Below, one piece after another: positions 20,609 to 29,952 of a stretch of 64,000 nt of DNA (positions within the stretch are counted from its first letter, which is position 1; every line of letters starts with the position of its first letter). Under the pieces are notes generated by a model that was not told the origin of the DNA, did no database searches, and saw only the letters and a list, made by a program, of their open reading frames with translations. The stretch covers positions 408,885-472,884 of the forward strand of contig CAWFFV010000013.1 of assembly GCA_963814985.1 (NCBI GenBank), written 5' to 3'. This DNA is from CAWFFV01 sp963814985. Its GTDB lineage: Bacteria; Chloroflexota; Ktedonobacteria; Ktedonobacterales; Ktedonobacteraceae. The position numbers and the translations under genes were made by a program.

Positions 20609-22601
20609 ATGCGAGAAGTTGCTAGCGTTCATACAGAATACTCTGTCACCTACTCGTCCTCTCAGACAAAGAGGATCACGCCCACGAGTAATAATGCTCT
20701 GTTGTATAGGTTTTGCCATTCTCGTAGCAAGTTTATCTGGCCTGGCCCTGTATCAAAACTATAATATGGGACTTGCTCAAGAAGGGATACGAGCACCTAC
20801 AAACCGCAGAAAAGTTACTGAAAAATCTCACACAGGGATCATTCAATGCTACTAGTACGACACAAGCCCGGCAAGAGTTCACCGAGGCCTTCGAACGACT
20901 TTAGCCAGCTCAATGACTAACCTGAAACAGATCCCAGAAGCCACAGCAAATATTCCCAAATATGGTGTTTTGCTCAGTGCCGCTTTACATCTCGTACCGC
21001 TGGCCCTTGAAGTGTCTCAGGCGGGGATAGTAGGATGCGATGCACTCACCATTCTCATATCGCATTTGCATACGCCGTTAGATGCTGGGGCACAGGGCCT
21101 TACTATGACTGATCTGACAGCTATCAGACAGGATCTGGACAAAATCCAGGCGATCTTTAATACTGCTATCGATCAGGTTAACCACTTACAACCATCTGAT
21201 CTACAAATTGACGCTCGTCTTAAAACCGCTGTCACAACATTTCATGTAGTTTTACCAGAACTTCAAAAGGCGCTTAGCAATGCTCAGGACGTTATGAGTG
21301 TTGCTCCGATCTTGCTTGGTATTGATAAACCAGCATCGTATTTGATTGAGCAGATGGACTCGACCGAGTTGCGTCCGGGTGGAGGGTTTGTTGGTAGCTA
21401 CGGAATTTTAACCGTATCCGGAGGACGGGTCGCAACTGTCCATATGCAGGATACATACCTGCTCGATCAGCCTTATGAATATAAGGGCAATCGTACTCCT
21501 TATCCTCCTGCCTACAAGTGGTTTAGCCATTATCTCTCTCCAGAGAGCTGGAACATGCGTGACGTGAGTCTCGACGCAGATTTTCCTACGGCGGCGCACT
21601 ATGCTGAACAACTCTACTCCTTAGAAGGAGGAACAGGTCACCTTGATGGGGTACTCGCGATTACACCGGCATTCATCGAGAATGCGCTGAAAATTACCGG
21701 GCCTATCTATGTGAGCGAATATAAAGAGACTATCAGCGCAGATAATCTGATCGATCGTATTCACTACCACCAGTTGGATCTAGAATTGAACAGCGGCGAT
21801 ATTCCTTCGGCTGATGGGCACTCTTCTTTGCGGAAACGCTTTACAGAGCTACTCTTTGAACATTTTTTGGCTCGTGTACGCCAGATGGCCCCTACAACTA
21901 CCTCGCAATTTGTCAATCTTTTGCGCAATTCGCTCCATACAAAAGATATTCAGATCTATCTGAATGCTAACGCTGCGGAAGATACGTTGCGCAGCTATCA
22001 ACTGGCCTCAACTATCCAGGCTCCAGCAGGTGACAGTTTGTTTGTCGTAGATAGCAACGTTGTCTCGAACAAAGCCAATAAATTTATTACCTACACCCTG
22101 CAAGATCGGGTCACCCTCGACACTTCTGGCAACGCTACCCATCACGCAAAGCTTACGTACAACTGGCCTTTGAGTATAGAAAGCCTGCAAAATAACTATG
22201 GTGGCCGTCCAAACCTATATCTCGACCATGTCAACATCTATACTCCGCCCGGTAGTCGAATACAAACACAGGAGGGTTGGGTTCCACAAGGTACAAGTCA
22301 GGAACTTAGTCGCCAGATACAGGCTGGTGTTTTCACACTCATCCATGGAGACACAGGGACGATCAGTCTGACCTGGACGGTGCCTCATGCCGCGATAAAA
22401 GATACTCACGGCTGGCATTATCGCGATTTGATTCAACGTCAAGCAGGGATCGTGTGGCATCTCGATCTTCAGATAATCCCTCCCTCTTGTGCGACACAAA
22501 GTTCGAGCCTGTTGGGAATAAATAATACACACAGCTTGAGTTTACAGCAGGATATAACAGCAGATACCACCATGGGAGTTAACTATACTTGCTCAAAATA
22601 A
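20609..22601 (+). CDS. DUF4012 domain protein of the polysaccharide locus, frameshifted 5' end
   Basis: Large protein with an N-terminal membrane anchor (VIMLCCIGFAILVASLSGLALY), a helical linker (KKGYEHLQTAEKLLKNLTQG) and the DUF4012 domain: YLIEQMDSTELRPGGGFVGSYG, WNMRDVSLDADFPTAAHYAEQLY and LDGVLAITPAFIENALKITGPI. The DUF4012 part (from 20,913) is one open frame. The anchor and linker need two indels near 20,770-20,900. The family is common in Gram-positive and chloroflexal exopolysaccharide loci and is thought to act outside the cell on the glycan, but no reaction is established. Confidence 0.8.
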
Positions 22602-22653
22602 CAAACAATTTGCAAATTTTTGTAGGAACAGCAAGATGTGGAGGAGGCATTTT

Positions 22654-23346
22654 ATGCAAACTATCAAACAAACATCTCATCAGGTCGAAATAAGTCCACA
22701 TGACATGAAGGAACAGAACGTTTGGCGTGTAATGCAAACAAAGATACGCCGCAAGCGTTTCGCATTTTTCAAATCTCTTGTCTCATCACTACCTCGACCA
22801 CTACAGATACTTGACGTAGGTGGAACGCAAGAGTTTTGGGAAAAGATGAACTTTATCAGAGCAGATGTAAGAATTATGGTATATAATCTGACATCTTTTG
22901 ATATCCCGCATCCCAACATGACCAGTATGGCTGGTGATGCCAGGAATATGCAGGAATTCAAAGATGGAGAGTTCGATATAGTTTTCTCAAACTCTGTTAT
23001 TGAGCATGTTGGCTCCTACAATCAGCAGCGCCAGATGGCAGAAGAAGTACAGCGTGTGGGGAAAAAATACTGTCTGCAAACACCCAATCGCTTTTTCCCC
23101 ATTGAACCCCACGTCCTTCTGCCATTTTTTCAGTTTCTTCCCGTAAGCCTGAGAATATTTATTCTCGCTCATTTCAGAACTCCATGGGGCTGGAAGCTCT
23201 CAGGCAAGGAAGAAGCCGTAGAGTACGTGCGTGAAATAAGGCTACTTACAGAAAAAGAACTGAGACGCCTCTTTCCAGGAGCAAAAATCTACAAGGAGAA
23301 ATTTCTTGGTCTGACCAAATCTTTCGTCGTCTACAAGGGATGGTAG
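22654..23346 (+). CDS. SAM-dependent methyltransferase, class I
   Basis: About 230 residues, intact. Motif I is LQILDVGGTQEFW; the acidic post-motifs are FDIPHPNMTSMAGDARNM and FDIVFSNSVIEHVG; QTPNRFFPIEPH follows. It resembles methyltransferases that modify sugars or lipids in glycan loci, and its place at the end of the cluster suggests a similar role. ATG 22,654 is chosen because GGAGGAGG lies 6 bases upstream; the in-frame ATG at 22,636 lacks such a site. Confidence 0.83.
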   Translation: MQTIKQTSHQVEISPHDMKEQNVWRVMQTKIRRKRFAFFKSLVSSLPRPLQILDVGGTQEFWEKMNFIRADVRIMVYNLTSFDIPHPNMTSMAGDARNMQEFKDGEFDIVFSNSVIEHVGSYNQQRQMAEEVQRVGKKYCLQTPNRFFPIEPHVLLPFFQFLPVSLRIFILAHFRTPWGWKLSGKEEAVEYVREIRLLTEKELRRLFPGAKIYKEKFLGLTKSFVVYKGW

Positions 23347-23781
23347 ACAACTCCTCAAGATTGCCCACCATCGCAGATGGCACGTTCTTGTTTTGTCGCC
23401 AGTGGCAGGGTTTGTGCTGCAAACTTCGCAACCGGCCATAAAACTGTTATACTTTAACTTCACCATCATCCACTACATTTATATCCATCAATCAGAAGAT
23501 ACATCTGCTACTAGCAATTATTTCTACTATTTGGAAGCACAAGTATACTATAAATAGGAACGCCGTTACGAAGGGACGCATGCACGAGAACAGCGACATA
23601 CTCGCAGTCAGCTTATCTCGACGTATGGACCCAGAAAACAAGAAAGGAGTCGTGTATAACTAGAAGTCAGAAGTTAATTTACATAGTGCCTTTCGGCATT
23701 TGTTGACCATTTTTCTCGTATCGTTTGTCAGTTCAAAGTATGTCTGTCAAGATGCTCGTATCGAGCAAGGAGGAAGTGGTT
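23347..23781. other. Intergenic region with imperfect palindromic repeat
   Basis: Between about 23,360 and 23,450 lies a degenerate copy of the palindromic family (CCACCATCGCAGATGGCACG, then GTTTTGTCGCC...GGGTTTGTGCTGCAAAC...CATAAAAC), with the arms no longer matching. The rest is AT-rich, holds no convincing gene, and ends in the ribosome site AAGGAGGAAG of the next gene. Confidence 0.5.
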
Positions 23782-24400
23782 ATGTCGCAGATTGTCGTTT
23801 TCAATAATGCCTACTTTCACGGTCCATTCAGACACCTCTTTCAAAGTGAAACCAACTTCAACGCCGCTGATGACAATACCTTTTACAAGAGCATTTCATC
23901 CATTGTTGTCGTTAGCGGAGCATGGAGGGCCTATACGGATATACGATTCATGGGGACGGCGAGTAATATCATTACTCCCGTGCTTCCAGGTCCTGTTCCT
24001 GCTCGGTTATGCCGCGAGTGATCCAGCTACAACCATTTCTCCAGGCGCGGCTGGTGGTCCAGGTCTTTATAACTACGTTGCAACAGTGCCAATATTGCTA
24101 ACGACTCTGATCGCGTCGCTGCAGGTTCTACCGCTGATTGTTCTGTATCCGCTAGAAAACTTTGGCGGTACGCCGCAATATATCACCACTACCACGACTG
24201 GTTCCCCAGTCGCTGTTACCCTCGCTGCCGTCCACTCCATTATTGTTGTTGGCGGAGACTGGCAAACTGCTCCTGGGGCAGTGGGGGCAGCAAGTGATCT
24301 GCTTACTCCAGGTCTCTATGGCACTGACGAAGTTCTTGCAAACTACGACGTTGTTACTACTGCTGGTGGCACAACGTCAGTGACGCTTATCACTCCGTAA
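23782..24400 (+). CDS. Beta/gamma-crystallin-like protein, frameshifted
   Basis: Two Greek-key-like units. Unit one: VVFNNAYFHGPFRHLFQSET...YKSISSIVVVSGAWRAY. Unit two, after a frameshift near 23,995-24,015: IVLYPLENFGGTPQYITTTT...VHSIIVVGGDWQ. Both show the family pattern of aromatic-x5-G, a following SSI/HSI calcium-site strand and a G-x-W ending. No signal peptide is visible. Such proteins are small stable Ca-binding modules found in some spore-formers and exoproteins. The role here is unknown, and the fold assignment rests on pattern only. Confidence 0.5.
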
Positions 24401-24516
24401 CTCATCTAGCTGGTTTTCACATTTATGATCGTCTCGCTCATCAGAAATGTGATACCTGGAATAGCTCATCCGCTTGTTTGGTAAACTGGACCAACCAATG
24501 AAGAGGTGAGTTCTCA

Positions 24517-24627
24517 ATGAGAGACATTACCTCTACATATCCTCAGTTCCCAAATCAGTGGATGGGCCATGTCCGTCGTGGTCGTGTGGCCTTTTTCGCT
24601 CCTTCCAGGGCTTCTCAATGGCCCTGA
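24517..24627 (+). CDS. Possible 36-residue small protein
   Basis: A short frame (MRDITSTYPQFPNQWMGHVR...) begins 7 bases after AGAGGTGA. It has an aromatic, basic composition and no known motif. It lies in the 320-bp gap before the FMN/F420 enzyme, where nothing else is evident except a weak hairpin near 24,418-24,455. Only the ribosome site supports it. Confidence 0.25.
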   Translation: MRDITSTYPQFPNQWMGHVRRGRVAFFAPSRASQWP

Positions 24628-24722
24628 TATACAGATCAATGCTCTTGAGTCCCAATATTATATTTTGTATACTAAGAGTCGGAGACCTGGACGATTATCT
24701 TGTTCGTAGAGATTGGTATACA

Positions 24723-25166
24723 ATGAAACGTACAACACTTACTGAAGCAGAAACAACGTTTGTGCATACCATGCGCGTTGCACGACTTGCCACAGCAGAT
24801 GCGAATGGGAGTCCTCACCTTGTACCCGTCTGCTATGTATTCGACGGCGTACGCTTCTATACACCTCTCGACGAGAAGCCCAAACGTGTCGAGGGTACCA
24901 GACTGCGTCGCGTCCGCAACATCGAAGCGCGCCACGAGGCATCATTATTGATCGATCAGTATGATGACGATTGGTCACGCCTGGGTTATGTGCTGATCCA
25001 TGGACGAGCAGAACTCATTGCTCCAGAAAACGAAACACATGCACATGTTTTGAAATTACTGAGGGAGCGCTATATACAATACAGAACGATGGCATTAGAA
25101 CACTATCCCGTGATAGCCATCACTCCTGATCAGATTACTTCCTGGGGACCAGCCATTCATCCATGA
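24723..25166 (+). CDS. PPOX-class F420/FMN-dependent enzyme (TIGR03668-like)
   Basis: Split-barrel flavin-fold protein of 147 residues. FVHTMRVARLATADANGSPHLVPVCYVFDG forms the first barrel strands, followed by LDEKPKRVEGTRLRRVRNIEARHEASLLIDQYDDDWSRL, the signature of the Rv0121-type subgroup. ATG 24,723 is preferred to the longer frame starting at 24,558, because family members begin just before this point. Probably uses F420 or FMN as cofactor; the substrate is unknown. Confidence 0.85.
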   Translation: MKRTTLTEAETTFVHTMRVARLATADANGSPHLVPVCYVFDGVRFYTPLDEKPKRVEGTRLRRVRNIEARHEASLLIDQYDDDWSRLGYVLIHGRAELIAPENETHAHVLKLLRERYIQYRTMALEHYPVIAITPDQITSWGPAIHP

Positions 25167-25204
25167 AAGGTGGTAACTCTGCCTCGTCGCAAAATTTCGC
25201 CAAA

Positions 25205-25228
25205 GATGCCTGCAATATTCCAGGCATC
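25205..25228. terminator. Hairpin after the flavin enzyme gene
   Basis: GATGCCTG pairs with CAGGCATC across an 8-base loop. It is directly followed by a second near-palindrome TCACCTCCGCGGTGGTGA (25,230-25,247). It lies between convergent genes. There is no long T run, so terminator activity is only likely. Confidence 0.45.
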
Positions 25229-25278
25229 ATCACCTCCGCGGTGGTGAACGCCTTCTAGTGGAAAATCCAGTATATGAT

Positions 25279-25910
25279 CTACGCCTTCGGGCGCCGCTGA
25301 TCCATCAACTCTGCCACACCTACGCTCATAGTGTCGGCGTTCCCTTTCAAAGTGGCCGCAACCCGTATCTGGTCAGCAGCAGGACGATTTTGGCTAAGCT
25401 TGAATTTTCCTTCCAGCCGGGTAATCTGGATGGCAAAACCGACAACACCCAGGATCATTTTGTGCACATATTCGTCAGGTAAGTCGAATGGCCATGGTTT
25501 TTCAAAATGTGCTTCAAACGTTTGCACCTGCGATTGCAGCAATGTATACATTTCCGTCTCATCTTCGATGATTCTGTGGTTTTCCATAAGCGTGCACAGC
25601 CGCAAAATTCCAGGTGGGCACGCTCAATTTCTCATCATACCAGGATGGTGAAATGTAAGCATGGGGTCCCTGGAAGATCAACAAAACTTCTTGCGTGCTG
25701 TCAAAACTTTGCCATTGCTGATTAGCACGTGCCATATGTCCGAAGAGAGTGCCATAGGGTCCCCGTTCAGTGTCTAATATAAAAGGTAAATGAGTAGCCA
25801 GAGGTACTCCATCCGGTTGCTGAGTTACCAGAGCTGCAAAATTATGCTCTTGCATAAGACGCATGGAGTGTAGGGATATCATCTTCACGGAAGTGTTTTG
25901 GAATGTACAT
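25279..25910 (-). CDS. PaiB-like FMN-binding protein, two frameshifts
   Basis: The PaiB family comprises flavin split-barrel proteins, some of which repress sporulation and protease genes. The N-terminus MYIPKHFREDDIPTLHA is read from ATG 25,910. After an indel near 25,863 the frame gives LMQEHNFAALVTQQPDGVPLATHLPF, GPYGTLFGHMARANQQW and IFQGPHAYISPSWY...VPTWNFAAVHAYG, all diagnostic. A second indel near 25,573 leads into the C-terminal helices and KFKLSQNRPAADQ. About 208 residues in full. Convergent with the F420-type enzyme gene. Confidence 0.82.
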
Positions 25911-25963
25911 AGATACACCTCTTTTCCTGATTCCTCAGCGCCTACGGCGCTTCGCGGGCTGTT

Positions 25964-26010
25964 TTGTTGCCGTTGGGGTGTTTGCGGCGCAAACACCCCA
26001 ACGGCAACAA
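25964..26010. repeat. 47-bp perfect palindrome in intergenic repeat unit
   Basis: Perfect arms starting TTGTTGCCGTTGGGGTGTTT around one central base. Upstream flank GATTCCTCAGCGCC...GGCGCTTCGCGGGCTGTTT and downstream flank GAGCGAGCAGCAGTGGCGAG match the other copies in the window, while the arm sequence is unique to this copy. It lies between divergent genes. Confidence 0.8.
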
Positions 26011-26147
26011 GAGCGAGCAGCAGTGGCGAGAAATCCGATTCGATAGATGGAATGATGTGATATTATTGCAACATAATGAACACACAACAGGAATATTTTC
26101 TTTCATATACTCAATCATATCATCATTGTTGCAAGGAGGGAACGCTC

Positions 26148-26885
26148 ATGACCAACATCTACAAATACCCACGCACACCGCATATTGAGGGTTCCGGCAT
26201 CCAGCACGGCGATGAAGATCTTTCGGTTATTCCCTTACGTGAGTTTGCAGAGAGACATCTGGTTGTCGAAGAAAAAATGGATGGGGCCAATAGTGCAATC
26301 AGCTTCAGCGCTGATGGACAGTTATTATTGCAAAGCCGGGGACATTATCTTATGGGAGGTCCCAGAGAAAAACAGTTTCACCTCTTCAAAACATGGGCCT
26401 CACGCTACACCATGGAATTGTGGGAAGTGCTCACAGATCGTTATATTATGTATGGTGAATGGTTGTATGCTAAACATACTGTATTCTATACCGATCTACC
26501 TCACTACTTCCTGGAATTTGATATCTATGACAAGACCACAGACAAATTTCTGAGTACGGAGCGACGTAGAATATTCCTGCAACAGCTACCATTTGTTGTC
26601 TCGGTTAAAGTACTTTATGAGGGTCAGGTAGATACATTGCAGAAGCTTACCTCTCTGCTTGTTCATTCGCACTTTATCAGCGATGACCACTTTACTCGTT
26701 TACATATGCTCTGCAAAGAGAAAAATCTGGATGTTGCTCAGGTAGTGAAAGAGACTGATCCAGGCACATTGATGGAAGGACTCTACATCAAAGTAGAGGA
26801 AGAGGGGGTTGTGAAAGAACGTTACAAGTATGTGCGAACGAGCTTCTTACAAACGTTATTCGATTTTCAGAGAATCACTGGATGA
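26148..26885 (+). CDS. RNA ligase (T4 Rnl2-like nucleotidyltransferase fold)
   Basis: 245 residues, intact. ATG 26,148 follows CAAGGAGGG; upstream in-frame ATGs lack a site. Motif I is VVEEKMDGANSA with Lys43 as the predicted AMP-accepting nucleophile (KxDG). Motif Ia/III-like blocks are LLLQSRGHYLMGG and YIMYGEWLYAKHTV; motif IV is MEGLYIKVEEEG and motif V is VKERYKYVR. It would join RNA ends (3'-OH to 5'-phosphate). The next gene encodes the end-healing enzyme, so the pair looks like an RNA-repair operon. Confidence 0.87.
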   Translation: MTNIYKYPRTPHIEGSGIQHGDEDLSVIPLREFAERHLVVEEKMDGANSAISFSADGQLLLQSRGHYLMGGPREKQFHLFKTWASRYTMELWEVLTDRYIMYGEWLYAKHTVFYTDLPHYFLEFDIYDKTTDKFLSTERRRIFLQQLPFVVSVKVLYEGQVDTLQKLTSLLVHSHFISDDHFTRLHMLCKEKNLDVAQVVKETDPGTLMEGLYIKVEEEGVVKERYKYVRTSFLQTLFDFQRITG

Positions 26886-26953
26886 ATTGTCCGATGCTGG
26901 CTAATTGTCTCAAAGAAGGCACAGAGTTATTCTAAGGAAGGATCATCATCTAT

Positions 26954-28114
26954 ATGACCAGAGAACAAACCACTTTACCAGAATGGTCCTTCCCATTTTG
27001 TCCCACTCCACCAGACTGGACAATGGACTGGCAGGGTATCCAGCAGCAATTTAGCTGGGTTAGAGCGATGGACGGAGTACCACAAAGCCCCATCTATCAT
27101 GCAGAAGGCAATGTACTCATCCATACACGGATGGTGGCACAGGCCCTGGTGGATTTAGCAGAGTGAAGAAATCTGCTACCCGAAGAGCGTTCACTGCTTT
27201 TTGCCTCTGCACTCTTGCACGATGTGGGAAAGCCACAATGTACCAGAATAGATGATTTTGGGCACATTACCTCTAGAGGTCATGCACGTAAGGGGGAGAC
27301 GATTGCCAGGCAAGCGTTGTGGACTGGTAGTGAACTGGCAGCACCGCTTTCTTTTGCACGTCGGGAACATATTGCTAAACTGGTACGTTTTCATGGTCTC
27401 CCTCTACAATTCCTGAATAATGCAGAGCCAGAACGTGCAGTGATCAAAGCCAGCCAGAGCGTGCGCCTGGATCACGTGGCATTGCTAGCTGAGGCCGACG
27501 TTAAGGGAAGGATCTGCTCTGACCAGAGTGAGTTATTAGAGCGTGTCGAACTCTTCCGAGAATTCTGTCAAGAGAACCAATGTTATGGCAGTCCGCGCCA
27601 GTTCCCAACGCATCACAGTCGTTTTGTGTATTTGCAGGGTGGACGCATCGACCCCAACTTGCAGGCATATGATGACACGGCATTTGAAGTGGTGCTGATG
27701 TCTGGATTGCCGGGAGTTGGCAAAGATACGTGGATACGAGAACACCTTAACGAGTGGCCTGTCATTTCCCTGGATGCAGTGCGTAAAGAGTTGAAGATTT
27801 CTCCGGAAGAAGATCAGGGGCGGGTAATACAGACGGCAAAAGAACGAGCACGCGTGTTGATGCGCAAACAGCAATCTTTTGTCTGGAATGCAACCAACGT
27901 CACGCGAATGATGCGCCGTCAACTCATCGACTTCTTTGTGTCCTATCGTGGACGAGTACGCATTGTTTATATCGATGCCCCCTTCAACGATATATTGAAG
28001 AGAAACCAGGACCGACAAAAGGGTGTCCCTGAACATGTAATATATAAGTTGTTAAGCAAGCTTGAGGTACCTGATGTAACGGAGGCACATGTAGTCGAGT
28101 GGTCTTGCCATTGA
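26954..28114 (+). CDS. HD-Pnk-like RNA end-healing enzyme, in-frame stop codon
   Basis: Two domains. The N-terminal HD phosphohydrolase runs from IYHAEGNVLIHTRMVAQAL to LLFASALLHDVGKPQ, with later histidines in GHARKGE and RREHIAKLVRFHG. The C-terminal P-loop kinase has MSGLPGVGKDTWIREHL, VISLDAVRKEL and a lid region NQDRQKGVPEHVI. Family members remove 2',3'-cyclic phosphates and phosphorylate 5'-OH ends. A TGA at 27,164-27,166 interrupts the frame between the HD histidine and the HD pair; the same frame continues without other stops. It sits 68 bp after the RNA ligase. The stop may be a substitution error, a real nonsense mutation, or readthrough. Confidence 0.8.
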
Positions 28115-28122
28115 AGGATCAT

Positions 28123-29055
28123 TCAATAGACAAGACTAACTAGTGTGCAGGTAATTGCTTGGTTGTCCGCAACATTTCCACGAAATGCTGAAAACCCATA
28201 CCAGTCGGCTAGCTTGCGGATACGTCGAAAGCCCTCTCCGTAGATAGGATCAGCATTTTGCTCAATACTGCTAGCATGGTACTGACTTTCAGGAGTATGC
28301 ATTTCGCCATAGAAACGATGGGAGAGTAATTCGCAGAAACCCTCCTCCGCCCAGGAAGGCAAGCCTTGCACTCCCTGAACAACCAGCCAGACATGACCAA
28401 GTTCATGGATAGTGACGCCCTGAAACAGCATGGCCGGCAGGCCGAGCAACACAGCCACACCTGTGACCTCACTACGTATCACACGTCCATTTTGTGTATA
28501 GGTAGAACTCATAGTAGCACCGAGGGAATGGGTTTGAGCACGCTCGCGCAAGTATCCAGACAGTTTGGCTTTGTCACAGAGTTCAAGACTAATTGGTAGA
28601 TTATTATATACCAGGCCCTGACTGCTCACCCACTGCTTCAAACGCGTAAAGATGGGTTTTGCGGCAGCAGCAGACTCAATAGCCGTAGATTGGCAAGTAG
28701 CACAGCGGATGTTCGCTACTCCCTGCTCCTGCTCATGTGGAGGTACCAGACGACCACAAAAGGCACAATGTGGGTATGCATGTTCGTGCTCCTGGCAAAA
28801 TTGTGTGCTCCAGTGATCTACCAGGTATTCACCCATAAGAGGTTTACCACAGTAGGCACAGCGAGGTGCAACCATATTGCGATAACACTCGATATGGTAG
28901 GGTGCTCCCTGGTGCAATTGGAAGCTGGCGGCACTAACAGGTTTACCGCAGCCAGCACAGATAAAGTGCTCTGGATGCCATGTAGCCCCTAGCGCTGTGA
29001 GATAACTCCCCATAATAGGATGTCCACAGCGCTTGCACAGTCGTTGTCCTGGCAT
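28123..29055 (-). CDS. LIM-domain DA1-like metallopeptidase
   Basis: 310 residues, intact. Residues 7-60 form a LIM zinc-binding domain (CKRC...HPEHFICAGC...C), and residues 66-121 a second one (CAYC...CAFC...CATC). After a helical linker comes a zincin-like domain with HELGH at 217-221 and a downstream AEEGFCELLSH at 236-246 that can supply the third ligand. This is the architecture of plant DA1 ubiquitin-dependent peptidases and their few bacterial homologues. No signal peptide is seen, so it is probably cytosolic. GGGAGAGGAATT precedes the ATG. Target unknown. A ZnF-UBP protein is also encoded in this window, but far away. Confidence 0.85.
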   Translation of the reverse strand: MPGQRLCKRCGHPIMGSYLTALGATWHPEHFICAGCGKPVSAASFQLHQGAPYHIECYRNMVAPRCAYCGKPLMGEYLVDHWSTQFCQEHEHAYPHCAFCGRLVPPHEQEQGVANIRCATCQSTAIESAAAAKPIFTRLKQWVSSQGLVYNNLPISLELCDKAKLSGYLRERAQTHSLGATMSSTYTQNGRVIRSEVTGVAVLLGLPAMLFQGVTIHELGHVWLVVQGVQGLPSWAEEGFCELLSHRFYGEMHTPESQYHASSIEQNADPIYGEGFRRIRKLADWYGFSAFRGNVADNQAITCTLVSLVY

Positions 29056-29070
29056 AATTCCTCTCCCTAC

Positions 29071-29952
29071 TCACGATTTCCCAACATCAAACCTGTAATA
29101 ATCATAGCTACCAGTTTCCCTGAAGCCACAAGATTGATAGAGTGATAACGCATTTTTATTCTCGGTCATCACCTCAAGTGTAATATGATGCCGACCTGCT
29201 GCAACGATGTTCTGAACCGTCCGTGCCAGGATTTGTCGTCCATAGCCACGTCCCCTATACTCGGGTAACACACCAAAGCCGTAGATAAAAGCCTCATGTG
29301 CTTCAAAAGAGACGTCGATCTTCCCGATATACACATCATCCAGTGCAGCCACATAGTAATGACGTGTTGAGTTATCCATCATATTGCTGACGTACCAATT
29401 TACCTCTTGATCTGGCATCCCAAAGGAGATCGCTGTAATGTGCTTCAATACCTGAATATCCTCTGTTGTTGCTCGCCTGAAATGTAAATGCTCGTCGAAG
29501 CTGGATGGTAGCCGAACCTCTTCCAGTGCCATCTTATATTCTGAGTGATCGTATCGCACATCGAGGGCTTTGGCAAATGCCTGCCCAGCATGAGAGATAT
29601 GCTCAACAATTAGCAATATGTCAGGCACACTCCTGTGCTGGCACTCTTCCCTTGCAGCGTTGAACAGAGCCGTAAAGATACCTCTGCGACGATAGTCAGG
29701 ATGAACCATACCACTGATTTCAGCTTCCTGAGAATTGAAACAAAACAGAGGCAAGAAACCAACCATTTGTCCATTCTCATAGTAGAGGAAATCATTGATT
29801 TCGTTTTGTGGACGCCTATGCAGGCAACCCCAGTTTAACTTCAGGTCCAGTCTCTCGTGTTTGTTACATATCTCTGCCAGATGTTCGATCTCTATCAGTT
29901 CTATCGATGTCAATCCCCGATTTTTGTATAACCCGTACCTGTTCTCTGTCAT
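29071..29952 (-). CDS. Tandem GNAT N-acetyltransferase
   Basis: 293 residues, intact. Two GNAT folds: the first carries HPDYRRRGIFTALFNAA (motif A, acetyl-CoA pyrophosphate loop) near residue 85; the second carries LPEYRGRGYGRQILARTV near residue 230 and ends NALSLYQSCGFRETGSYDYYRF. Duplicated GNATs often keep one active and one structural domain; here both loops look complete. It ends 16 bp upstream of the DA1-like gene on the same strand, so the two may be cotranscribed. Confidence 0.87.
   Translation of the reverse strand: MTENRYGLYKNRGLTSIELIEIEHLAEICNKHERLDLKLNWGCLHRRPQNEINDFLYYENGQMVGFLPLFCFNSQEAEISGMVHPDYRRRGIFTALFNAAREECQHRSVPDILLIVEHISHAGQAFAKALDVRYDHSEYKMALEEVRLPSSFDEHLHFRRATTEDIQVLKHITAISFGMPDQEVNWYVSNMMDNSTRHYYVAALDDVYIGKIDVSFEAHEAFIYGFGVLPEYRGRGYGRQILARTVQNIVAAGRHHITLEVMTENKNALSLYQSCGFRETGSYDYYRFDVGKS

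Noticed and set aside
24558..24722. Long N-terminal extension of the F420/FMN enzyme
   Set aside because: The extension has no similarity to the family, lacks a ribosome site, and the conserved fold starts at ATG 24,723.
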